From NCBI RefSeq assembly GCF_000414115.1, contig NZ_AOPZ01000069.1, positions 1 to 64,000 on the forward strand: a stretch of 64,000 nucleotides of DNA. The letters run 5' to 3'. The notes below the pieces were generated by a model, which was given only the letters and a program-made list of their open reading frames with translations, made no database searches and was not told the DNA's origin. This document shows positions 42,381 to 51,372 of the stretch, one piece after another. Made by a program: the position numbers and the translations under genes. This stretch comes from Streptomyces aurantiacus JA 4570 (GTDB lineage Bacteria; Actinomycetota; Actinomycetes; Streptomycetales; Streptomycetaceae). The first letter of the stretch is position 1; every line of letters starts with the position of its first letter.

Positions 42381-45300
42381 TCACTCACAGGGCGGCCGAT
42401 AGGCCCTGTCCGGCAGGTAGCGCTCCCACTGCTGCCGCGTGATCGGGTCGCCCACCGCGTTGCAGAGTTCGGTGACGACCCGCTTCGGGCTGGTGTCCCA
42501 CAGGTCGACGCCCGCGCTCGACCGGGTGATGGCGAGGAGTTCGTCGTCGCCGGGGCTGAAGGCGAGCGAGTAGAACGAGGCGATCGACGCACCGGGGAGG
42601 TAGGACTGCCGGGTGAGGTCCTCGGGGTCGGTCATGTCCCAGATCTCGGGGCGCTCGACGCCTTCCTTCGCATCCTTCGCGATCAAGGCGAGCCGCTTCC
42701 CGTCCGGGCTGAAGGCCAGCGGGCTGCCGTAGTCGCCGATGGTGACGCGGGACGGTTGGCCCGACAGGCGGTTCCGGTCGACCGGCCACACCCTCAGCGT
42801 TCCCTCGCTGTCGAAGGCGGCGAAGAGCTTGCCGTCCGGCCGGAACGCGACGCTCACGGAGCGGACCCCCGACGGGAAGCGGTGCGTCCACAGGGGGGAC
42901 GGGTGCGCGGGCTTGCTGAGGTCCCAGCTCCGCAGCCGGACACCGGCCTCCGGGCGGTTGTCCTCCGGCTTCTTCAGAGGTGAGTCGTCGGCGATGAGCG
43001 TCTTGCCGTCCGGAGAAAAGACGAGCGCGCCGACGGCGGTGGTCTTGATACGGGCGAGCTGTCGCGGATGCCGGGGGTCCGCGATGTCGTAGAGCCGGAC
43101 GGCCGGGGGCTTGCGGTTGTTGTCGATCCAGCCGTTCATGTCGGCCACCGCCAGGCGGCGCCCGTCGGGGCTGAAGGCGATCGCCGCCACGCCGTTCTCC
43201 AACTCGCCGAGGGTGGCGAGCGGTCGGCCCCTGGGGTGAGCGGTGCTGCGCAGCCGCAGATCGGCGTACTTCGGCTTCTCCTTCGTGCCGCCGTGGGCCT
43301 CGACGTCGGCGAGGAGGCGACCGTCCGGGCTGAGAGCGATGTCCGCGCCGGTGAACATGTTGGGGGACCGTGTCCTGGCGAGCAGTTCGACGACAGGCAG
43401 GTGCGTCATGTCCCACAGGTAGTTGGAGCCCACGCCTTGGATCGCGAGCAGTTGTCTCTTGCCCGCCGACCGGTAGTCGAACTGGGCCCCGGTGCCGGGT
43501 GTCACGGGCAGGAACGCCTCGGCTCCCGGCTGGGCGGCGTTGGAGAGGTGCCAGACGCGGATGCCGCGCTCGGTGGCCTCGAGCAGGGTGCGGCCCTTGC
43601 TGGGGTCGAACAGGATAGTGGTGGCGCCTCCGGTCAGCTCGTCAGGGTCGCTGGCCACCTTCGCCCCGTGCATGATCCAGCCGGGCGCGGTTGCTGTCCT
43701 GTACAGCCATATCTGCGAGACGCCGTTGCAGTTCCAGACGGCGTGGTCGCGGATCGGGCTGAACGCCAACGCGCTCACGCCTTCGGAACAGAAGGAGGAA
43801 GGCACGTCCGAGGAGCCCTTGACCGGAGGCCCGATCCGCCGGGGCGGACGCGAGCCGTCCAGCCGCCACAGGCCCAGCGTCTCGTTGTTCTTCACCGTGA
43901 CCGGCGCGGCCACCATGCGCCCCGTACGGTCGAAGGCCACCCGATGCAGCGGACTGGGAAGAGCGCCCGGCCTGCGCTCGTACGGCGATGCCTTGAGGGC
44001 GGCGACACGGGTGGGGTGTGCGGGGTCGGCCAGGTTCCAGACCCGGACCCGGCCGTCCCTGCTGCTGCTGGCGAGCAGGGCACGCCGGGGGGACACCGCC
44101 AGCGAGTCGAGCTGCGCGGAGTGGCCGCGGAGCGTGGGCAGGGGAGTGGGTGCCCCGCGGTCGCCGATGTCCCAGAGACGGATCTCGCTGCCCGTGCCCG
44201 CGTACAGGGTGCTGCCGTCGGGGCTGAGGGCGAGCGCGGTGACGAGGTTCTTCACCTTCGAGGCGGCGGTCTGCCGGGGGTGTGCGGGGTCCGAGATGTC
44301 CCAGAGGCGCAGCGTCGCCGACGTCGAGCGGGCGGTGTCGTACGTGGCCGCGGCGAGGGTCTTGCCGTCGCGGCTGACCGCGATCGGGCCGGGCACCACG
44401 TCGCCGATCCTGCCGGTGCCGTCGTCCTGGGCGCGCACCACGATCGAGTCGCCGGTGGAGGTCGCGAGGACCCGGCCGTCCGCGCTGTTCGCGAGGTCGT
44501 ACGCCGGTTCCTTCGCGTCGATGACGCCAGGGGTGCGCTGGCTGTTGAGCAGCGCGCCCTGCCCCGCCTTGTGATCCATCCGGTAGGAGAGCAGGCTGAG
44601 TTGTTTGGCGAGCCCCGGCTGTTTGTCGCGGAGGTCCTCGGCCTCGGCGGCGAGGTAGCGGGCCAGGTCGCGCTCGTGCGCCTGCTCGGCCTGGCGCTGG
44701 AAGACGACGGAGCCGAGCAGGCCCGCCGAGGCGAGCAGGGCGAGAAGCGCGAGGAACGCCACGGCGAGCCGGCGGCGGCGGACGCCGCGGCGCTCATGAC
44801 GCCAGGACATGTTGACGAAGTCGGCGAGGGGAGTGCCGGGGGTGGAATCGGGTGCGGAGTCGAGTTCGGCGGTGCTCGTCGCGGCCTCTTCCGCGCGTTC
44901 CCGCAGCGTGGAGAGGCGGGTGCCCCGGTAGAGGAGAGAAGAGTCCCGGCCGGACTGTTCCCATGCGGCGGCGTCGTCGGCGAGGCGCTGGCGCGCCCGC
45001 AGCCAGTCGCGGTCCGCGTCGATCCAGCCCCGCAGCCGGGGCCAGGCGTGCAGCAGTGCCTCATGGCTGATCCGGACGGTGTCACGGTCGAGCGTGAGCA
45101 GCCGGGCTTCGGCGAGCCGGCCGACCGCCTGCTGCGCGGCACGGGTGTCCGGCACGGCGTGCAGGAGCGCGGAGCGGTCCACGGGCCGGGCCGTGTCGAC
45201 GGCCTCCTCGCCCACGTGGACCAGGCGGAGCAGCGTGTGCCGGGCGGCGACCCGGCCCGCGGTGTCGAGCCCGGTGTACACCTGCTCGGCCGTGGTGGCG

Positions 45301-46916
45301 ATGGCCCCGGATATCCCACCGGTGGCACGGTATCCGGCGACGGTGAGCCGGGATCCGGCACACTCCCGCCAGGTCGCCCACAGCGTGTGGGACAGCAACG
45401 GCAGGGCGCCCGCGGCGAGTTGACCGCCCTCCGTGGCGCCGAGCTCGTGCAGGATCAGATCGGCGAGGCCGTCGCCCAGGGTGAGTCCGGCGTGCGCCGC
45501 CGGTTCCTCGATCGCGGCGCGGAGCTCGCGGGGGGCCATGGGCGTGACGAGGAGCTGGCCCTTGCCCAGGGCGGCGAGCAGTTCGGGGTGCTCGGTGGCC
45601 CGGCCGTAGAAGTCCGCGCGTAGCGCGAGCATGACAACAGCGGGTGGGTCGCCGTCCGCCGCCCGGGACAGGGCGGTCACGGCCCGCAGGAACGCCGTGC
45701 GCTCCCCCGGGTCCTGACAGAGCGTGAACAACTCCTCCAGCTGGTCGACGAGGACGACGAGGCGCCGCCCCGGCCGCTCCACGTCCAGCCGGTCGGCGAA
45801 CCGGACCGCGCTCTCCGGGTCCTCGCGAAGCAGCCCGGCGGCGTCGGGTGCGTCCGCGTCCAGGCACGCGGCGAGGCGCTGGAGCGGGCGCTTGCCGGGC
45901 GTGAGGCGCAGACAGGGCCAGCCGGCCGATCCGGGCAGCGCTCCCTCGCGCAGCCTGGCGAGGAGGCCGGCGTTGAGCAGCGAGGTCTTGCCCGATCCCG
46001 AAGGACCGACCAGGATCAGCTGACCGGGGCGCGACGCGGACGCCGCCACCGCGGCGAGCAGGCGCCCGGTCATCTCCGTACGCCCGCGGAACACCTCGGC
46101 GTCGTCCACCTCGAACGCGTCGAGGCCGGGGTAGGGGCAGGGGCCGGGCGCGGGTTCCGGCTCCTCGGGGTGCGGGGCGGGCTCCGGCGCGGCCGGGTTC
46201 GGCGCGATGACGAGCTGTCCGGAGCGGTCACCGGCCTGCCGCCGGGGCAACGGCCGCTGCTGCTCCCGTAGTTCGCGGAAGACCGCGTCGTACACGGCGT
46301 CCAGGGTCAGGGTTCGCGGTCCGCGCGGGTCGCCGTGCGTCAGGAGCTCGATGAGCGCTCCGCTGAACGCGGTGTGCCGGGCGTCCGGTGGCGCGAGAGC
46401 CAGTTGCTCCGCCGACCCGAGGAGATAGAGGCCGTGCGCGGGCGGCACGGTGAAGGCGGGGACGGACGCGCCCCCGCTCAGCGAGACGCGCCCGGAGAAG
46501 CAGCAGTCGAGCACGACGACGACGGACGCCGCCCGGCTGGCCTCGAGGGCCTGCCGCAGCGAGGAGAACGACAGGGCCTGGTGCTCGGCCATGCCGGGTG
46601 TGAGCCGGTCGGTGCCGCTGGCCGCGAGGAACAGCTCGCCGCCCGGCCCGAGCAGGCCGTGCCCGACGAAGTAGACCAGGAGTACGGAGTCGGCCTGCTG
46701 CGCCGCCTCGGTGACGGCGAGCGCCATGGCACGCGCGTCGGGCGGATCGAGCAGCGCGCGCAGGGCGTCCGGACGCACCCCGCAGCGCCCGGTCAGGACC
46801 GCCCGCAGGTCGCTGAACGTACGGGCGACAGACGGGACCGAGGGCAGGAGGGGGCCCTGGTGGGTGGCGGTGGCGATCACCAGGACGCGGGCGCCCGCGT
46901 CGGACAGGCCGGTCAC
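42381..46916 (-). CDS. caspase-nSTAND-WD40 protein
   Basis: 1511 residues from GTG 46916, which overlaps the EACC1 stop (GTGA). Residues 1-235: caspase-like peptidase (C14) with His near 84 (VYFVGHG) and Cys near 137 (LDCCFSGR). Residues 285-700: nSTAND-type NTPase with P-loop GPSGSGKTSLLN near 305, Walker B LVVLVDQLEEL near 390, and winged-helix TVRISHEALLHAWPRL. One membrane helix at about 712-738, then some twelve to fourteen WD40 repeats to the end (LAFSPDGKRLA). In the STAND model ligand sensing by WD40 drives NTP-dependent clustering and activates the caspase. The membrane helix between NTPase and WD40 would place the propeller outside. All catalytic residues are intact. Confidence 0.9.
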   Translation of the reverse strand: MTGLSDAGARVLVIATATHQGPLLPSVPSVARTFSDLRAVLTGRCGVRPDALRALLDPPDARAMALAVTEAAQQADSVLLVYFVGHGLLGPGGELFLAASGTDRLTPGMAEHQALSFSSLRQALEASRAASVVVVLDCCFSGRVSLSGGASVPAFTVPPAHGLYLLGSAEQLALAPPDARHTAFSGALIELLTHGDPRGPRTLTLDAVYDAVFRELREQQRPLPRRQAGDRSGQLVIAPNPAAPEPAPHPEEPEPAPGPCPYPGLDAFEVDDAEVFRGRTEMTGRLLAAVAASASRPGQLILVGPSGSGKTSLLNAGLLARLREGALPGSAGWPCLRLTPGKRPLQRLAACLDADAPDAAGLLREDPESAVRFADRLDVERPGRRLVVLVDQLEELFTLCQDPGERTAFLRAVTALSRAADGDPPAVVMLALRADFYGRATEHPELLAALGKGQLLVTPMAPRELRAAIEEPAAHAGLTLGDGLADLILHELGATEGGQLAAGALPLLSHTLWATWRECAGSRLTVAGYRATGGISGAIATTAEQVYTGLDTAGRVAARHTLLRLVHVGEEAVDTARPVDRSALLHAVPDTRAAQQAVGRLAEARLLTLDRDTVRISHEALLHAWPRLRGWIDADRDWLRARQRLADDAAAWEQSGRDSSLLYRGTRLSTLRERAEEAATSTAELDSAPDSTPGTPLADFVNMSWRHERRGVRRRRLAVAFLALLALLASAGLLGSVVFQRQAEQAHERDLARYLAAEAEDLRDKQPGLAKQLSLLSYRMDHKAGQGALLNSQRTPGVIDAKEPAYDLANSADGRVLATSTGDSIVVRAQDDGTGRIGDVVPGPIAVSRDGKTLAAATYDTARSTSATLRLWDISDPAHPRQTAASKVKNLVTALALSPDGSTLYAGTGSEIRLWDIGDRGAPTPLPTLRGHSAQLDSLAVSPRRALLASSSRDGRVRVWNLADPAHPTRVAALKASPYERRPGALPSPLHRVAFDRTGRMVAAPVTVKNNETLGLWRLDGSRPPRRIGPPVKGSSDVPSSFCSEGVSALAFSPIRDHAVWNCNGVSQIWLYRTATAPGWIMHGAKVASDPDELTGGATTILFDPSKGRTLLEATERGIRVWHLSNAAQPGAEAFLPVTPGTGAQFDYRSAGKRQLLAIQGVGSNYLWDMTHLPVVELLARTRSPNMFTGADIALSPDGRLLADVEAHGGTKEKPKYADLRLRSTAHPRGRPLATLGELENGVAAIAFSPDGRRLAVADMNGWIDNNRKPPAVRLYDIADPRHPRQLARIKTTAVGALVFSPDGKTLIADDSPLKKPEDNRPEAGVRLRSWDLSKPAHPSPLWTHRFPSGVRSVSVAFRPDGKLFAAFDSEGTLRVWPVDRNRLSGQPSRVTIGDYGSPLAFSPDGKRLALIAKDAKEGVERPEIWDMTDPEDLTRQSYLPGASIASFYSLAFSPGDDELLAITRSSAGVDLWDTSPKRVVTELCNAVGDPITRQQWERYLPDRAYRPPCE

Positions 46917-47341
46917 GGCAGCTCGCGGCGCTCGGGGCCGGCGGCCGGCTCCCTCTCTCCGTTCTCCGGGCTCGTCCGCTCCGGGGCCAACGTCCCCGCG
47001 ACATCGGCGACTTGTCGCCGCAGGGACTCCGCGTCGAGGCCGGACACGCCCTTGGCGGTCAGCTCGAGGGAACGGCGGCCCGGGAGTGTCACCTTGATGC
47101 GCACCTCGCCGCGCCGGGTGCGCAGCCAGGCGATGACGGCTGCGGCGAGCGCGGTCGCCGCGCCGCCGGGGCCGACCGTCACCAACAGCGCGTCCAGGGC
47201 GGGCCCGAGGGTGCCAGGCTCCGGTGGGCGCTCCCGGTCGCTCACCCGGCCGCGCAGTTCCTGGACATCGCCCAACCATGCCTGGAGCGAGCGGAGTTCG
47301 TCGCTCGCGTCCGGCCCCTCCGTGATCACCTCAACGTCCAT
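46913..47341 (-). CDS. EACC1 (effector-associated constant component 1) protein
   Basis: 142 residues. Start MDVEVITEG, the segment LRSLQAWLGDVQELRGRV, a hydrophobic helix with GGAATALAAAVIAWLRTRRGEV, and the strand VRIKVTLPGRRSLEL match EACC1, a small protein encoded directly before caspases, STAND NTPases and similar effectors. Probably anchored at the membrane through its single helix; biochemical role unknown. Its stop overlaps the caspase-STAND start by 4 bases. Confidence 0.85.
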   Translation of the reverse strand: MDVEVITEGPDASDELRSLQAWLGDVQELRGRVSDRERPPEPGTLGPALDALLVTVGPGGAATALAAAVIAWLRTRRGEVRIKVTLPGRRSLELTAKGVSGLDAESLRRQVADVAGTLAPERTSPENGEREPAAGPERRELP

Positions 47342-47596
47342 GGGTCTCCGTCGGTCGCCGTGGGGGAGCGCTCGGTCCCTCGCCGTGGGGAGCGCGCGAC
47401 CGTGCCGGGAGGGCCGAGGATACGATGTTCGTCCGGCGCCTGGCCAGAGGCCAGAAAGTGCGCCAACTCCCGTGCATGCCAGGGAGGTTGGGCGCGATCT
47501 GCCGCGTCCCGCGGCTTCATCCGGTTTCGGACGCCGATCGGCCCGGCTCGGCCGAACCGCGCGCCCCGGGGTTCACCGGGCGGCCTGCGGAGGACC
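47342..47596. other. intergenic region with no recognised feature
   Basis: Holds the upstream region of the EACC1/caspase-STAND operon (minus strand) and the lead into the HpaB remnant. No clear promoter boxes, repeats or coding signal seen. Confidence 0.5.
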
Positions 47597-47951
47597 CTCA
47601 CCGGCGGCATCCAGGAGCACCCCGCCTTTCGCGCGGTGGTGCGGACCTGCGCCGAGCTGTACGACCTCCAGCGCGGCGACGCGCATCGGGACGTCCTCAC
47701 GCACACCTCACCGACCTCCGGCGAGCGCGTCGGCACCTCCTTCCTCACGCCGCGGACACCGGACGATCTGACCAAGCGCCGCCGCGCGTTCAAGGTGTGG
47801 GCCGACCACAGCCACGGCATGCTGGGCCGCACCGGCGACTTCCTCAACAGCTCCTTCGCCCTGGCACTCCCCGTCGACGCGAAGGGTTTGCGCGTCGTAC
47901 GACCGCGAACCGTACAAGGCGAAGGTCCAGGCGTTCCTCGACCGCACCTGA
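47597..47951 (+). pseudogene. remnant of HpaB-type flavin monooxygenase
   Basis: About 95 codons resemble the N-terminal part of 4-hydroxyphenylacetate 3-monooxygenase (HpaB) enzymes: HPAFRAVVRTCAELYDLQ, TSPTSGERVGTSFL, and WADHSHGMLGRTGDFLNSS. It lacks a start of its own and the other 400 residues. After about 47890 the sequence continues in another frame as YDREPYKAKVQAFLDRT then stop (47949), which reads like the true C-terminus of some protein I cannot name. A deletion has thus fused two gene ends. Not expected to be functional. Confidence 0.65.
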
Positions 47952-47996
47952 AGCGACCGCACCTGAAGCGACCGCACTTGAAGCGACCGCACCTCG
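47942..47996 (+). repeat. 15-bp tandem repeat, about 3.6 copies
   Basis: Unit CCGCACCTGAAGCGA at 47942, 47957 and 47972 (one C-to-T change) and a partial copy at 47987. It begins at the stop codon that ends the remnant before it. Too short and too few for a CRISPR. Confidence 0.9.
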
Positions 47997-48116
47997 CGCA
48001 GCTGCGCGTGATAGAAAGTGGAACGATAGTCCCGGTAGTTGCCCGTGCGGGCCGCGCACCGGACGACCGCGCATGCCCGCACGGGCCGAGGGCCGATTCC
48101 ACTCACAGGACAGGCA

Positions 48117-49376
48117 ATGCCAAACGCGTACCGCGAGATCTTCACCGCCCCCGGCACGAAGGCGTTCAGCTCGGCCGGCCTGATGGCCCGCCTTCCGCTG
48201 CCCCTGACCCATATGGGCATCCTGACGATGCTGTCCGAGACGACGGGCGAATACGCCCTGGCCGGACTGGTCGCGGGCACCTTCACCTTCGCCATGGCCT
48301 TCCTCGGCCCCCAGGTCTCCAAGGCCGTGGACCGCCGCGGACAGAGCCGGGTGCTGCCCCTCGCCACCGGCGTCAGCGTGCTCGGCCTCGCCGCCCTGCT
48401 GCTCTGCGCCACCGCCGGCGCCCCGAGCTGGACCCTGTTCCTGTTCGCCCTGCTGTCCGGTCTCATGCCGAGCATGAGCGCGATGGTCCGCGCCCGCTGG
48501 ACGGAGATCTACCGGGGTACGCCGCAGCTCACCACCGCGTACTCCATGGAGTCCGTCGTCGACGAGCTGACGTACGTCATCAGTCCGGCGCTCGCCGTGG
48601 TCCTGTCCACCGCGCTGTTCCCGCAGGCCGCGCCGCTGTTCGCGGGACTTCTGCTGCTCGTGGGCGTCGCCCTGTTCGTACCGCAGAAGAGCACCGAGCC
48701 CCCCGTCAAGGCGCGGGTCGAGCACGCCGGTGGCACCTCCGCGATCCGTTCGGCGCCGGTGCTGCTGCTCGCCCTCGTGCTGCTCTGCGGCGGGGCCGTC
48801 CCCGGCATGGTCGACACGATGGGGCTCGCGTTCGCCGAGGAGCAGGGCAACAAGTCCCTCGCGGGCCTGGTCTTCGCGGTCTACGCGGTCGGCTCGGGTC
48901 TTTCCGGACTGCTCTTCGGGGCCAGGCAGCCGGCCGTTCCGCTGCCCCGGCTGCTGCTCATCGGGGTCGGCGGCACCGCGCTGACCACGCTGCCGTTCCT
49001 GTTCGTCGACGGGGTCGCCGCAATGGTCGTCGTGGTCTTCTTCGCCGGTGTCTTCTTCGCCCCCACCATGGTCGTGATCATGGGCATCGTGGAGCGTACG
49101 ACGCCGGAACACCAGCTCACCGAGGCGATGACGTGGATGATCGCCGGCCTGCAGAGCGGCGTCGCGATCGGCGCGGCCGTCACCGGCGTCGTCTACGACC
49201 GCTTCGGCACCACCGCCGGGGTCTCGGTGGCCCTCGCCGCCGGGGCCGGTGCCCTGCTGCTCACGCTGTGCGCCCTGCCGATGCTGCGTACGCGGCTGAC
49301 GCGGGCGGACCAGGCGGACCAGGCGGCGAAGGCGCCCGCCGCGCCCGCCGGGACGACGACGCCCGTCGGCTGCTGA
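48117..49376 (+). CDS. MFS transporter
   Basis: 419 residues, about eleven to twelve membrane helices. ATG 48117 with ACAGGA upstream begins MPNAYREIFTAPGTKAFS, typical for a group of small actinomycete MFS proteins of unknown substrate. PQVSKAVDRRGQSRVLP is the conserved loop after helix 2. The last 25 residues are an Ala/Asp-rich tail. Followed by a hairpin that overlaps the stop codon region. Stands alone next to the HpaB remnant. Confidence 0.87.
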   Translation: MPNAYREIFTAPGTKAFSSAGLMARLPLPLTHMGILTMLSETTGEYALAGLVAGTFTFAMAFLGPQVSKAVDRRGQSRVLPLATGVSVLGLAALLLCATAGAPSWTLFLFALLSGLMPSMSAMVRARWTEIYRGTPQLTTAYSMESVVDELTYVISPALAVVLSTALFPQAAPLFAGLLLLVGVALFVPQKSTEPPVKARVEHAGGTSAIRSAPVLLLALVLLCGGAVPGMVDTMGLAFAEEQGNKSLAGLVFAVYAVGSGLSGLLFGARQPAVPLPRLLLIGVGGTALTTLPFLFVDGVAAMVVVVFFAGVFFAPTMVVIMGIVERTTPEHQLTEAMTWMIAGLQSGVAIGAAVTGVVYDRFGTTAGVSVALAAGAGALLLTLCALPMLRTRLTRADQADQAAKAPAAPAGTTTPVGC

Positions 49377-49390
49377 ACGGCCGACGGGCG
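49360..49390 (+). terminator. hairpin terminator at the end of the MFS gene
   Basis: CGCCCGTCGGC and GCCGACGGGCG form a perfect 11-bp stem with a 9-base loop that contains the MFS stop codon. Lies between convergent genes and may work for both. Confidence 0.7.
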
Positions 49391-49428
49391 CGAGGCGGCC
49401 GCCGGAACACCGCGGCCCGTACCGCGGA

Positions 49429-50100
49429 CTACTGCGGCTTGTGCGGCGTCGCCTCGCTCGGCCGGACGATCACCATGCCCTCGCCCTCCAGCTTCAGCTG
49501 CACCGCCTCACCGGAGCCGCCGCGGATCATCGAGCCGATCGACTGCGAACGGTGCAGCGAGGTCTGGAGGCTGGTCGTCCAGCCGACCACGGCGTCGGTG
49601 TCCACGAACACCGGCGCCTGCGGCGACACGGGGATCACCAGCGGCTCGCCCTCACAGATGAGCCCCAGCCGGCCGTGCCCGGTGAACACGCTGTTGAAGA
49701 GCCCGCCGCCGGAGATCCCCGACCCCTTCACGGTCTTGATCTCGTACGAGAGCGACGCGTCGAAGCACAGGATGTTGCGGCCGTTGACGGTGAGCGAGTC
49801 GCCCTGCTCGATGTCGACGACGAAGCAGCTCTGCGCCTCGTGCGCGAACCATGCCTCGCCCTGTCCGCGCACCGCCATCAGCGGAAGCCCCTCGCCGGTG
49901 ACGGCGCGCTTGAGCATCCCGCCGACGCCCTGACCCTTGCGCTCGAACTGCAGATTGCCGCGGTAGGCGACCATCGCGCCCTGCCGCGCCATCATCTCGC
50001 CGCTCACGGCGTACCGGATCGACTTGGAGTTGTGCAGGCTCATACCGGGCGCGGTCGCGGGCTGCGCCACGTGCTCCGCGGAGAAAAGGTCGCTCTTCAT
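49429..50100 (-). CDS. AIM24 family protein
   Basis: 223 residues. Beta-rich protein with AIM24/TIGR00266 features: LEHNSKSIRYAV-like opening (SLHNSKSIRYAVSGEMM), MAVRGQGEAWFAHEAQSC, LSYEIKTVKGSG and GHGRLGLICEG. Cytoplasmic, function not settled; in bacteria often near stress or envelope genes. ATG 50100 chosen because the family domain starts soon after it; the open frame runs 47 codons further. Confidence 0.87.
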   Translation of the reverse strand: MKSDLFSAEHVAQPATAPGMSLHNSKSIRYAVSGEMMARQGAMVAYRGNLQFERKGQGVGGMLKRAVTGEGLPLMAVRGQGEAWFAHEAQSCFVVDIEQGDSLTVNGRNILCFDASLSYEIKTVKGSGISGGGLFNSVFTGHGRLGLICEGEPLVIPVSPQAPVFVDTDAVVGWTTSLQTSLHRSQSIGSMIRGGSGEAVQLKLEGEGMVIVRPSEATPHKPQ

Positions 50101-50253
50101 GCGGGCATCGTGCCCCGCGCCGGGGTGCTCCGCCAAGACACCGGCGGCGTAGTTCCCCGAGCCGGCGGTGTACGTCCGCCGAACCGAGGTCGCGGTCCGC
50201 GCGGGCGGGACCGTGACCTTCGGCCCGGGTGCTTCGACCAAGGGCTACGGGCG

Positions 50254-51126
50254 TCAGCCGGTGGTGACGCGGACGTAGTCGACGGTCAGCGTCTGCGGGA
50301 ACGTCGTGCTGCCGTCCGGGTCGCCGGGCCAGTAGCCGCCGACCGCCAGGTTGAGGATGAGGAAGAACGGCTTGTTGAACACCCACTGCTTGCCGCCGAG
50401 GTCGGCCGGGGTGCGGGTCTGGTAGACGTGCCCGTCGACGGACCACGTCACCTTGTTCGGCGACCAGTCCACGGCGAACGTGTGGAACTTGTCCGCGAAC
50501 GCCTCGCCGCCGGGCAGCGAGTACGCCGCGCCGATGCCGCCCGAACCGGAGTAGCCGGGACCGTGCAGCGTGCCGTGGACCGTGTTCGGCTCCTTGCCGA
50601 CGTTCTCCATCACGTCGATCTCGCCGCTGTCGGGCCAGCCGACCTGCCCGATGTCGTTGCCGAGCATCCAGAACGCGGGCCACATGCCCTGCCCGCGCGG
50701 CACCTTCAGGCGTGCCTCGACCCGGCCGTACGTCGTCGTGAACTTGCCGGCGGTGTTGAGGCGGGCCGAGGTGTACTCGCAACGGCCGTACCAGCACTGG
50801 TAGTTGGCGGGGTTCTCCTTGCGGGCGGTGATGACCAGGTTGCCCTGGCCGTCGAGCGCCGCGTTCTTGTTGCCCGCCGTGTAGTACTGCCGCTCGTGGT
50901 TGTTGACGTTGTCGCCGGTCTCGATCTGCCACTTGCCGCCGTCGACGGCGGACCCGGCGGGCCCGTTGAAGTCGTCGGAGAACGCGAGGGCGTTGGTACG
51001 GGCGGGCGCGGGCTCGGGCTCGGGGGCGGCTGCCGCGCCGGGCGCCGCGGTCGCGGCGGTGGCACAGCAGACCAGGGAGAGCGCGAACAGGGCCGTGCGG
51101 CGGCGCCGGGAGAGGGCCACGGTCAT
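50254..51126 (-). CDS. secreted GH16 endo-beta-1,3-glucanase-like hydrolase
   Basis: 290 residues. Signal peptide (about 1-34, twin Arg-rich start, Ala-rich core ending near APGAAAAP), then a GH16 domain. The catalytic motif is GEIDVMENVG, with two Glu flanking Asp; substrate-cleft residues are in WPAFWMLGND and FHTFAVDWSPNKVTW. Cleaves beta-1,3- or mixed glucans such as laminarin or fungal wall. ATG 51126 has GGAG seven bases upstream; a GTG codon precedes it. It has a clear vegetative promoter at 51248-51276. Confidence 0.92.
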   Translation of the reverse strand: MTVALSRRRRTALFALSLVCCATAATAAPGAAAAPEPEPAPARTNALAFSDDFNGPAGSAVDGGKWQIETGDNVNNHERQYYTAGNKNAALDGQGNLVITARKENPANYQCWYGRCEYTSARLNTAGKFTTTYGRVEARLKVPRGQGMWPAFWMLGNDIGQVGWPDSGEIDVMENVGKEPNTVHGTLHGPGYSGSGGIGAAYSLPGGEAFADKFHTFAVDWSPNKVTWSVDGHVYQTRTPADLGGKQWVFNKPFFLILNLAVGGYWPGDPDGSTTFPQTLTVDYVRVTTG

Positions 51127-51247
51127 CACATCGCTCCGGGTGGGGGGAGTGGTCGCACGCGAACGGTGGGGGGCGTGCGCATGACAAACGTCGCGTCAGA
51201 AGTCGAACGCGGTACGCGATCCTCCGCGACGGTTTCTTCACTACTTG

Positions 51248-51276
51248 ATTTAAGGCAGGTGCGCAGGGGGCGTCAA
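51248..51276 (-). promoter_or_regulatory. vegetative promoter of the GH16 gene
   Basis: On the minus strand, TTGACG (51276-51271), 17-base spacer, TTAAAT (51253-51248). This predicts a start near 51241 and a leader of about 115 bases. The -10 region is the most AT-rich stretch nearby. Confidence 0.65.
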
Positions 51277-51372
51277 GGCATTGGTGCGGACCAACTGCCG
51301 GGCGGGGTACGCGCCTTGGGCGTGCTCGGGTTGGCGCGGGCCCTGGATTCCCGCCCAGGACCCGCGGCCCGT

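Noticed and set aside
47942..47996. Repeat array considered as a small CRISPR
   Set aside because: Units of 15 bp are directly joined with no spacers and no cas genes nearby.
47012..49933. Open frame of 973 codons on the plus strand
   Set aside because: Only about 95 codons near 47600-47880 resemble a real protein (HpaB). The rest is antisense to EACC1 or out of frame with the MFS gene.
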